A stretch of 6,431 nt of DNA from JBDTMC01 sp039934475 (GTDB taxonomy: Bacteria > Acidobacteriota > Terriglobia > Bryobacterales > Bryobacteraceae): contig JBDTMC010000453.1 of NCBI GenBank assembly GCA_039934475.1, positions 1 through 6,431 on the forward strand. The letters run 5' to 3'. How positions within the stretch are numbered: position 1 is the first letter of the stretch; every line of letters starts with the position of its first letter. The notes below the pieces were generated by a model. That model saw nothing but the letters and a program-made list of their open reading frames with translations. It had not been told where the DNA came from and did not search any database. Positions 1 through 5,815 of the stretch are shown here, piece after piece. The position numbers were made by a program, and so were the translations under genes.

Positions 1-1010
1 GGACCCCAGAAACTGTAGACATCGCGTGAATAGATCTCACCGGCAGACAGAACTCCGGCTTCCGAATCCCGTTCCTTAAAAGACCACGCTTCGGTTATAG
101 TCAGTCGCTTGTTGGCGTTCTGAGCGATGGTTGCGATGGACGGCATCCGTGCCAGAAAGTCGCGGATTACCGGATAGACATGCATGTCGATGGAATCGAC
201 CGAGGTGCTAGCATAGCCGTTTACGTAGTCCGTGTATGTCTTTCCCTCGCTGTCGGTGGCCAACCAGGTCCCGATTCCGGCGCCGATTTTCGGCGTGACG
301 TTTGCCGGACGCAGCACACCAAGAATCGTGTTCAGCAGCCGCATACTTCCCGAATAGGTATACAACTCGGGCTTCGACGATTGCTCCGCCTCGGTGTCCG
401 GTTCCCCGACAACGTTCAGGTAGTCGGGCTGTACTTGTTGCGCGATCAACAATGCTTGTTGGGCGCGTCCGTTCATGTAATCGGTTGTCGAGAGGCTGGC
501 ATAGTATGGTGAGACGTTCACTGCGGAAAACAGGGGATCCGAGAAGATCCCTCCGGTTTCCACGATGACCTTCATCCCGCGTGCCCGGATATCGTTCGCG
601 GCGTTGGTGTACAACTCCAGGAAGTTCGCTGATTGTCCTCCCCAGGAATCGAAGTCTGGATCCAACATCGGATAGTCGATGTTCAAGACGGCGCCGGTCA
701 CGCCGAGAGCCTTCAATCCGTTCAATTCCACGAGAAACGACTGGTAGTTGGATGGAGCGAGGATGTCCACACCCTGATTGGAATTGATCGTTTGCAGGTG
801 GCCGCTGAATACGACAGGGCTCTTCTTTCCGTTCCACGAGGCCAAGGTTGTGGCATTTAATGAATCGATGGAACCTTGCAATGCCGTGTAGAGGTCTTGA
901 TATGCGGATGGCACTGGCGCCACCGTCTGGCCCTCCAGCGTTCCAACACAAACAACGTCCCAGACGGCAACACACACTACGAGCACACGTATGGCATGGT
1001 ACTGAATCAC
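1..1010 (-). CDS. Secreted clan GH-A-like TIM-barrel glycosidase, partial (3' end beyond left edge)
   Basis: I translated this frame by hand: it is open for 336 codons from a GTG at 1010 to the left edge, and upstream to an in-frame stop at 1161-1163. The GTG is chosen because a perfect GGAGG (1017-1021, minus strand) lies 6 nt upstream and because it gives a plausible signal peptide: basic/polar start (residues 1-8), hydrophobic core about 9-23, cleavage probably near 23-28, although Asp18 interrupts the core. The mature part alternates strand-like and helix-like segments: G-A-V-L-N-I-D-Y (106-113), M-K-V-I-V-E-T (146-152), D-Y-L-N-V-V-G-E-P-D-T-E (196-207), D-M-H-V-Y-P (275-280) and L-T-I-T-E-A-W (303-309). 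This order fits a clan GH-A barrel with Glu203 as acid/base (strand 4) and Glu307 as nucleophile (strand 7), 104 residues apart. No exact GH family is recognised; the substrate is unknown. Export to periplasm or outside is inferred. It lies 198 bp downstream of the hydrolase gene on the same strand. Confidence 0.82.
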   Translation of the reverse strand, partial: MIQYHAIRVLVVCVAVWDVVCVGTLEGQTVAPVPSAYQDLYTALQGSIDSLNATTLASWNGKKSPVVFSGHLQTINSNQGVDILAPSNYQSFLVELNGLKALGVTGAVLNIDYPMLDPDFDSWGGQSANFLELYTNAANDIRARGMKVIVETGGIFSDPLFSAVNVSPYYASLSTTDYMNGRAQQALLIAQQVQPDYLNVVGEPDTEAEQSSKPELYTYSGSMRLLNTILGVLRPANVTPKIGAGIGTWLATDSEGKTYTDYVNGYASTSVDSIDMHVYPVIRDFLARMPSIATIAQNANKRLTITEAWSFKERDSEAGVLSAGEIYSRDVYSFWG

Positions 1011-1208
1011 AAGAATCCTCCGGTACGCAAGGCTCCGCAGACGCACGGCGTGAAACAGTGCTGCCGCCCTGGACACAAGTTTGAGAAACGTTAAGTCAGT
1101 TACAACCCGCCTACCACTGTTTCCTCTCGCCGAACCGGTGAATCCGTGGATGAATTTTTGCTAAGCGGGAGTGTGAGGAATGACGGAAAACTCTTACACG
1201 GAAAAGTC
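1011..1208. other. Intergenic spacer between the two leftward genes
   Basis: This 198-bp spacer contains the Shine-Dalgarno of the downstream gene and a direct repeat of ACGGAAAA (1183-1190 and 1198-1205, plus-strand reading) just after the hydrolase stop. I found no convincing -35/-10 pair on the minus strand and no intrinsic terminator with a T tract, so whether the left-hand gene is co-transcribed with the hydrolase cannot be decided. Confidence 0.4.
1017..1021 (-). promoter_or_regulatory. Shine-Dalgarno sequence deciding the GTG start at 1010
   Basis: On the minus strand GGAGG stands 6 nt before the GTG at 1010. No ATG in this frame gives both a ribosome binding site and a signal peptide, so this site fixes the start of the left-hand glycosidase-like gene. 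Confidence 0.75.
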
Positions 1209-3068
1209 TTAGAACGACACGCTGGATCCACTGCTGCCTCGCCATACCCGCTCCGTCACCTTGACGAAATCCGTCGCTTTGGCAAACGGAATCTCCAGGA
1301 ACTTCTGCGGATTGCGGTCCACCAGCGGAAACCACGAACTCTGCACCTGCACCATCACACGATGCCCACGCCGGAACACATGGCACACGTCGGGCATGTC
1401 GAATTCGAGCTTCGCGCGTTGCCCGGGCACGAACGCCTCGGGCTTCTCAAAGCTGTTGCGGAACTTTCCGCGGAATGGCTCGCCGCGCACCAGTTGCTGA
1501 TAGCCGCCCATCTTCACCGCGTTGCCCGGCAGAGGAGGGCTGCCCGCCGCCCGAGCCGGTTCCGGATAGTCGGTGGGATAGACATCGACAACCTTCACCA
1601 CGAAATCGGAATCAGTCCCAGTGGTGGATACCGATAGCCGTACATGCACCGGCCCTGCGATTTCCATGTCCTCCGCTAGGGGCTCCGTCTGATAAACCAG
1701 CACATCGGCACGTTGCCCGGCGAACCGTTGATCCTCCGTCATGTAGTCCCCGCGCATGCCCAACGTGATGAAACCAACATACGGAACCGGACGAGCCGGA
1801 TCGCTGACGTATTCATCGAAACCCTCCGGCGGCGCTGTGCCCGTCAGCGTGCCCCCCGGTCCCAGGTACATCGTCTTCCTGATCGCGTCCTTCGGAGGCC
1901 ACGCATCGAATTTTCGCCACTCGTTGGTCCCTGTCTGAAACACCCACGCCTTCGGCAGCTTCGCTTCGCTCGTCCCTTTTAACTGCGCCTGGAAGAAGGG
2001 GAACTCGATCTCATTGCGGTAATACTCTCCGGTCTTCGAGGCGAAGTCGAGGTTTCCCAATTTCTGTCCTTCGCCGCGTGACCAGCCGCCATGAGACCAC
2101 GGCCCCATGACCAGCATATTGGCTGCTGCCGTGCCGAGAGACTCCACCTTGCGAAACACCTTCAACGGTCCCGACAGGTCCTCGGCGTCAAACCATCCGC
2201 CGACGGTCATCACGGCCGGAGTCACCTTTTGTAAATGGCGCACAATCGCACGCGCCTTCCAGAAGTCGTCGTACGTGGTGTGCTCCAGGTTCATGCTCCA
2301 ATAGGCGTTCGGCTCCTTGTAAAGCTTCTCCGCCTGTGCCAGCGCGCCCATCCTCAGGTAGTAGTCGTAGCCGTCGGGTGTCCCGAACTCAAAGGACGAA
2401 CTTTGCCTCGGTGGCGCAGGATCGCCCTTCCGCTCCACGAAGAAAGCATAAAACCCGAAATTCGCCGCCAGCATGAACGCGCCATTGTGGAAGGAATCGT
2501 CGCCCAGGAAGTAGTCTCCAATGGGCGCCTGCGGCGAGGCGGCCTTCAAAGCAGGATGAGAATCGATCATCCCCGCCGCAACGTAAAACCCCGGATAGGA
2601 GATTCCCCACATCCCCACCTTGCCGTTATTGGCCTTCACGTGTTTCACCAGCCACTCAATGGTGTCCCACGTGTCGGTGCTCTCATCGATATCCTGGGCA
2701 GACTTCTTGGCCTCATTCTGCGGGCGCACCTCCACCCACTTCCCCTCGGACTGATAGCGGCCCCTCACGTCCTGCATCGCGAAGATAAACCCATCACGGG
2801 CGAACTTCTCAGACGGTCCTAGCGATGCGCGATACTGATCGGCTCCATATGGCCCCACACTGTACGGAGTCCGATTCAGCATGATCGGATACGTCTTTGA
2901 ATCGTCTTTGGGCACATACACACTGGTGAACAGGCGGGCGCCGTCGCGCATAGGAATCAGGCATTCGTACTTCGTGTAGTGTTCGCGAATGTAGTCCACA
3001 CCCTGGGCCGCAAGTGGAGGCGTCAGGGCGAGCAGCAAGAGGGCGAGGCGGCGCATAGAATCACTCAT
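1209..3068 (-). CDS. Secreted CocE/NonD-type serine hydrolase, alpha-amino acid ester hydrolase-like (peptidase S15 family)
   Basis: A complete 619-aa protein, the usual length for the family. Residues 1-21 are a signal peptide (M-R-R, leucine-rich core, L-A-A|Q cleavage), so it acts outside the cytoplasm. The alpha/beta-hydrolase domain holds the nucleophile elbow G-I-S-Y-P-G with Ser157, catalytic Asp294 in G-G-W-F-D-A-E-D and His326 in G-P-W-S-H-G-G-W. Tyr69 in R-T-P-Y matches the oxyanion Tyr44 of cocaine esterase. Roughly residues 390-615 form the C-terminal jelly roll (PepX_C type). Asp191, Glu296 and Asp297 fall where alpha-amino acid ester hydrolases have the carboxylate cluster that binds the substrate ammonium group (Asp208, Glu309, Asp310 in the Xanthomonas citri enzyme, from memory). 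This points to esters or amides of alpha-amino acids rather than cocaine-like esters. The ATG at 3068 is chosen for AGGA 7 nt upstream; Met5 has only a weak site. It is divergent from the GH39 gene. The family is sure, the substrate is not. Confidence 0.93.
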   Translation of the reverse strand: MSDSMRRLALLLLALTPPLAAQGVDYIREHYTKYECLIPMRDGARLFTSVYVPKDDSKTYPIMLNRTPYSVGPYGADQYRASLGPSEKFARDGFIFAMQDVRGRYQSEGKWVEVRPQNEAKKSAQDIDESTDTWDTIEWLVKHVKANNGKVGMWGISYPGFYVAAGMIDSHPALKAASPQAPIGDYFLGDDSFHNGAFMLAANFGFYAFFVERKGDPAPPRQSSSFEFGTPDGYDYYLRMGALAQAEKLYKEPNAYWSMNLEHTTYDDFWKARAIVRHLQKVTPAVMTVGGWFDAEDLSGPLKVFRKVESLGTAAANMLVMGPWSHGGWSRGEGQKLGNLDFASKTGEYYRNEIEFPFFQAQLKGTSEAKLPKAWVFQTGTNEWRKFDAWPPKDAIRKTMYLGPGGTLTGTAPPEGFDEYVSDPARPVPYVGFITLGMRGDYMTEDQRFAGQRADVLVYQTEPLAEDMEIAGPVHVRLSVSTTGTDSDFVVKVVDVYPTDYPEPARAAGSPPLPGNAVKMGGYQQLVRGEPFRGKFRNSFEKPEAFVPGQRAKLEFDMPDVCHVFRRGHRVMVQVQSSWFPLVDRNPQKFLEIPFAKATDFVKVTERVWRGSSGSSVSF

Positions 3069-3122
3069 GATAACGTCCTACGGCCACGCGTGCGATTGGC
3101 GTATAACAGGGCATGGCCATGC
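3069..3122. promoter_or_regulatory. Short divergent control region with two palindromes
   Basis: Only 50 bp separate the start of the leftward hydrolase gene (3068) from the preferred start of the rightward GH39 gene (3119), so both promoters must overlap each other or reach into the coding regions. TATAAC at 3102-3107 matches five of six bases of a -10 box on the plus strand, but no good -35 lies 16-18 bp upstream. Two perfect palindromes are present: CACGCGTG at 3085-3092 and GCATGGCCATGC at 3111-3122; the latter covers both candidate GH39 start codons. Use as an operator is inference only. Confidence 0.35.
3108..3111 (+). promoter_or_regulatory. Shine-Dalgarno AGGG favouring the second ATG of the GH39 gene
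   Basis: AGGG ends only 1 nt before the ATG at 3113 but 7 nt before the in-frame ATG at 3119. The spacing therefore favours 3119, which also gives a cleaner signal peptide beginning M-R-T-L. The site on the other strand for the hydrolase gene is AGGA at 3076-3079, 7 nt before its ATG. Confidence 0.55.
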
Positions 3123-4774
3123 GAACGCTCCACGCCTTCATCTTCTTACTGCTCTCACCTGCCTTAGCCGCTCAGGAGCCCGTCATCGTCACCGTCGATT
3201 CCACCACCAAGCTCGGCCCCGTAAAACCGATTTGGAACTACTTCGGCTACGACGAACCCAATTACACCTACATGAAGAACGGCAAAAAGCTGGTTGCCGA
3301 ATTGACTGCCACCGGTCCCGGCCCGGTCTTCTTCCGCGCCCATAGCCTGCTGGTCTCGGGCGATGGCAAGCCCGCTCTGAAGTGGGGTTCCACCAATGCC
3401 TACACGGAGGGCGCCGCCGGAAACTCTGTCTATGACTGGACCATCGTCGATCGCATCTTCGACACCTATCGGGAAGCGCGAGGCAAGCCGTTCGTCGAAA
3501 TAGGTTTCATGCCGGAAGCACTCTCCAGTCAGCCTCAGCCGTATCGGCACAAGTGGCCGGATGGCAGTATCTCCACGGGTTGGGCGTTTCCTCCCAAGGA
3601 CTATGACCGATGGCGCGAGCTCATCTATCAATGGACGAAGCATTGTGTGGAGCGCTACGGCAAGGCCGAAGTGGAAACCTGGTATTGGGAGGTGTGGAAC
3701 GAACCCGACATCCTGTACTGGCGCGGTACGCCTGAGGAATACAACAAGCTCTACGACTTCGCCGTCGATGGAGTGAAACGCGCACTGCCCACGGCCAGAG
3801 TCGGAGGTCCGGCCACTACCGGACCCGCTAACCCAAAGGCCGCGGCTTTCCTCCAACAGTTCCTCCAACACTGCCTGAACGGCAAGAACGAAGCTACCGG
3901 GAAGGCGGGGTCGCCACTCGACTTTGTCACTTACCACGCCAAGGGCCGTCCTACTGTTGTTGACGACCACGTGCGCATGGGTCTTTCGAAGAATCTGCAG
4001 GACGTTGCAAGCGGCATGGAGATTCTGAACGCCTTTCCGAAATTCCGCAAGCTCCCCATCATCCTCAGCGAATCGGACCCTGAAGGCTGCGCCGCCTGCT
4101 CAGCCCGCGTCTACCCTCAGAACGCCTATCGCAACGGTACACTGTACCCTACCTACACGGCCGCGGCCATAAACAACACACTGAAGCTGGCTGATCGTCA
4201 CCGCTCCAACATCGCGGGGTTACTCACCTGGGCCTTTGAATTCGAGGACCAGCCTTACTTCGACGGCTTCCGCACGCTGGCCACCAACGGCATCGATAAA
4301 CCGGTCCTCAACGTCTTCCGTATGGCTGCCATGATGTCCGGTAACCGCGTCAGGACTGAGAGCACGGGCGCCGCCGGCCTGGATGCGATTCTCAAAGACG
4401 GCGTCACCGCCAAGCCGGACGTCGACGCCTTCGCCAGTCGCGGTCCACATGATGTGACGGTGATGTTATGGAACTACCACGATGACGATATGCCCGCGCC
4501 GGATGCATCCGTAAAACTCACTATTGCCGGGCTGCCGAAGCAGGTGCAGGTGCGCCACTATCGCATTGATGCCACTCACAGCAACGCCTACACGGTATGG
4601 AAGAACATGGGCTCGCCGCAAAGCCCGAATGAAGAGCAGTACAAGCAACTCGAAGCCGCCGGTCAATTGCAATTGCTGCAGCCGTCCCAGCCGGTATCGA
4701 CCCAAGCAGGCAAGGCGGCGCTGGAGTTCCTGCTGCCGCGGCAAGCAGTTTCACTCGTTCAACTAACCTGGTAA
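3119..4774 (+). CDS. Secreted glycoside hydrolase family 39-type glycosidase (beta-xylosidase/alpha-iduronidase family)
   Basis: A complete 551-aa retaining glycosidase counted from the ATG at 3119 (553 aa if started at 3113). Residues 1-18 are a signal peptide with an L-A-A|Q end, so the enzyme is exported. The TIM barrel spans about 20-410. Strand 4 carries W-Y-W-E-V-W-N-E-P-D with acid/base Glu195; strand 7 carries L-P-I-I-L-S-E-S-D with nucleophile Glu318. The 123-residue spacing is close to the 118 of characterised GH39 xylosidases (Glu160/Glu278, from memory). D-F-V-T-Y-H at 268-273 is the barrel strand 6 signature. Residues about 430-551 form a beta-sandwich domain, as is usual for GH39. 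A C-A-A-C motif (Cys324, Cys327) lies just after the nucleophile. Known GH39 members split beta-xylosides, alpha-iduronides and some arabinose or rhamnose linkages; which applies here cannot be read off. The next gene starts 7 nt after the stop, so the two are probably co-transcribed. Confidence 0.92.
   Translation: MRTLHAFIFLLLSPALAAQEPVIVTVDSTTKLGPVKPIWNYFGYDEPNYTYMKNGKKLVAELTATGPGPVFFRAHSLLVSGDGKPALKWGSTNAYTEGAAGNSVYDWTIVDRIFDTYREARGKPFVEIGFMPEALSSQPQPYRHKWPDGSISTGWAFPPKDYDRWRELIYQWTKHCVERYGKAEVETWYWEVWNEPDILYWRGTPEEYNKLYDFAVDGVKRALPTARVGGPATTGPANPKAAAFLQQFLQHCLNGKNEATGKAGSPLDFVTYHAKGRPTVVDDHVRMGLSKNLQDVASGMEILNAFPKFRKLPIILSESDPEGCAACSARVYPQNAYRNGTLYPTYTAAAINNTLKLADRHRSNIAGLLTWAFEFEDQPYFDGFRTLATNGIDKPVLNVFRMAAMMSGNRVRTESTGAAGLDAILKDGVTAKPDVDAFASRGPHDVTVMLWNYHDDDMPAPDASVKLTIAGLPKQVQVRHYRIDATHSNAYTVWKNMGSPQSPNEEQYKQLEAAGQLQLLQPSQPVSTQAGKAALEFLLPRQAVSLVQLTW
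3848..3870 (+). repeat. Short in-frame tandem repeat within the GH39 gene
   Basis: TTCCTCCAACA occurs at 3848-3858 and again at 3860-3870, a 12-nt period in frame that encodes F-L-Q-Q-F-L-Q-H. It lies in a surface-helix region between barrel strands and does not disturb the frame. It is probably a small local duplication. Confidence 0.6.
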
Positions 4775-4781
4775 ACAACCA

Positions 4782-5777
4782 ATGCGACTCGTCCAATTGA
4801 TTCACTCTGCCGGCCGCCGCGCCGTAGCCATCGTCGACGGCAGGGATCTGGTTCCGCTCACGGACGTCGATTCCGTTTATGCCCTCGCCCACGCCGCGCT
4901 CGCCGCCGGCATGTCGATGCAAAAGTTCGCCGCCGCTTGCGCCACCGGCGGACTTTTCGACTACGACTCGGTTTACGCCGGCGACCACGCCTGGACTCTG
5001 CTGCCGCCAGTCGGCCATCCTTCGGAACCCTCCCGTACTCTGGTGTCAGGCACCGGCCTCACGCATCTTGCGAGCGCTGCCAATCGCGATGCCATGCACG
5101 CCGGCGCCGTCACCATTACCGATAGCATGCGCATGTACCAATGGGGCGTGGAAGGTGGGCGTCCCGCGGCGGGCGTCATCGGCTCGGCTCCGGAATGGTT
5201 CTATAAAGGCTGTGGCACGGTGTTGCGCGCCCATAATCAGCCTCTTGATGTCCCCGCCTATGCCGAAGACGGAGGAGAAGAACCCGAGATCGCCGGCGTC
5301 TATCTCATCGATCCCAGCGGTGTCCCGCGCCGGCTCGGTATGACGCAAGGCAACGAGTTCTCAGACCACGCCTTCGAGAAGAAGAACTATCTCAACCTCG
5401 CCGGCTCCAAACTGCGGACCTGCTCCATCGGCCCTGAACTCGTCCTCGATCCCGACTTCTCCGATGTATCGGGCACCGTAACCATAGAGCGTGACAGCGC
5501 CACCATATGGACCAAACAGATCCGCACAGGCGAAGCCCACATGTGCCACAGCCTCGCCAACATGGAGCACCATCACTTCAAATTCGAGCCGCATCGCTGC
5601 CCCGGAGACCTCCACGTCCACTTCTACGGCGCCAGCGCGTTTAGCTTCGGCGAAGGCATCCAACTCCGTCCGGCCGACGTGATGCAAGTTCATTTCGAGG
5701 GCTTTGGCCGCCCTCTGCGCAACTTTCTTCACGCGGAAGCTGGTCCGGCCCCCTTCGTCCCGGTGGAGCCCTTATAG
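4782..5777 (+). CDS. AraD1/GguC-type protein of the fumarylacetoacetate hydrolase (FAH) superfamily
   Basis: A complete 331-aa protein without signal peptide, so cytoplasmic; the length fits GguC/AraD1 proteins. Recognisable family segments are S-G-T-G-L-T-H-L-A-S-A-A-N-R-D at 89-103, P-E-W-F-Y-K-G at 137-143, E-E-P-E-I-A-G at 166-172, N-E-F-S-D-H at 191-196 and the S-K-L-R-T-C-S-I-G-P-E-L block at 209-220. Glu167, Glu169 and Glu192 are at the positions that hold the divalent metal in FAH-fold enzymes (E-x-E, then the N-D/N-E motif). Known AraD1 dehydrates L-2-keto-3-deoxyarabonate in the non-phosphorylative arabinose pathway; GguC lies beside a sugar transporter in Agrobacterium. Dehydration of a 2-keto-3-deoxy sugar acid is thus a reasonable inference, but a hydrolase of a related diketo acid is possible. 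The 7-nt gap to the GH39 gene, with no clear Shine-Dalgarno of its own, suggests translational coupling and a role in using the released sugar. Confidence 0.88.
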   Translation: MRLVQLIHSAGRRAVAIVDGRDLVPLTDVDSVYALAHAALAAGMSMQKFAAACATGGLFDYDSVYAGDHAWTLLPPVGHPSEPSRTLVSGTGLTHLASAANRDAMHAGAVTITDSMRMYQWGVEGGRPAAGVIGSAPEWFYKGCGTVLRAHNQPLDVPAYAEDGGEEPEIAGVYLIDPSGVPRRLGMTQGNEFSDHAFEKKNYLNLAGSKLRTCSIGPELVLDPDFSDVSGTVTIERDSATIWTKQIRTGEAHMCHSLANMEHHHFKFEPHRCPGDLHVHFYGASAFSFGEGIQLRPADVMQVHFEGFGRPLRNFLHAEAGPAPFVPVEPL

Positions 5778-5793
5778 GCCCAGCCCATGCTAT

Positions 5794-5808
5794 CCTCCGA
5801 ACGGAGAG
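5794..5808 (+). promoter_or_regulatory. PPK2 ribosome binding site inside a small inverted repeat
   Basis: GGAGAG at 5803-5808 lies 7 nt before the ATG at 5816 and fixes that start. Immediately upstream, CTCCG at 5794-5798 is the reverse complement of CGGAG at 5802-5806, with 3 nt between. As RNA this could fold as CTCC paired to GGAG with a small loop, partly hiding the Shine-Dalgarno. The stem is only 4-5 bp, so any control effect is speculative. Confidence 0.4.
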
Positions 5809-5815
5809 AAACCCT

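Noticed and set aside
208..975. 255-codon minus-strand ORF beginning M-C-C-R-L
   Set aside because: It is rich in Arg, His and Cys with no fold-like pattern. It overlaps the GTG-started frame, whose translation shows a signal peptide and clear barrel motifs, so it is a shadow.
1..1010. Foreign origin of the left-hand gene by codon use
   Set aside because: A hand count of GC at third positions is lower in its first 50 codons (28 of 50, against 38 of 50 in the GH39 gene), but a stretch in the middle of the gene is about the same as its neighbours. The difference is limited to the signal-peptide region.
1171..1199. Imperfect stem GTGTGAG / CTTACAC after the hydrolase stop as a terminator
   Set aside because: On the minus (transcribed) reading the stem has an A-C mismatch, a long loop and no following T tract, so it does not qualify as an intrinsic terminator.
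1146..1637. 163-codon plus-strand ORF antisense to the hydrolase C-terminal domain
   Set aside because: It has no family resemblance and is explained by the jelly-roll domain encoded on the other strand.
2235..2822. 195-codon plus-strand ORF antisense to the hydrolase gene
   Set aside because: It lies wholly opposite a gene with an intact catalytic triad, and its composition is typical of antisense reading of GC-rich codons.
3164..3970. 268-codon minus-strand ORF antisense to the GH39 gene
   Set aside because: It lies opposite the conserved barrel including the acid/base motif, with no recognisable domain or start site of its own.
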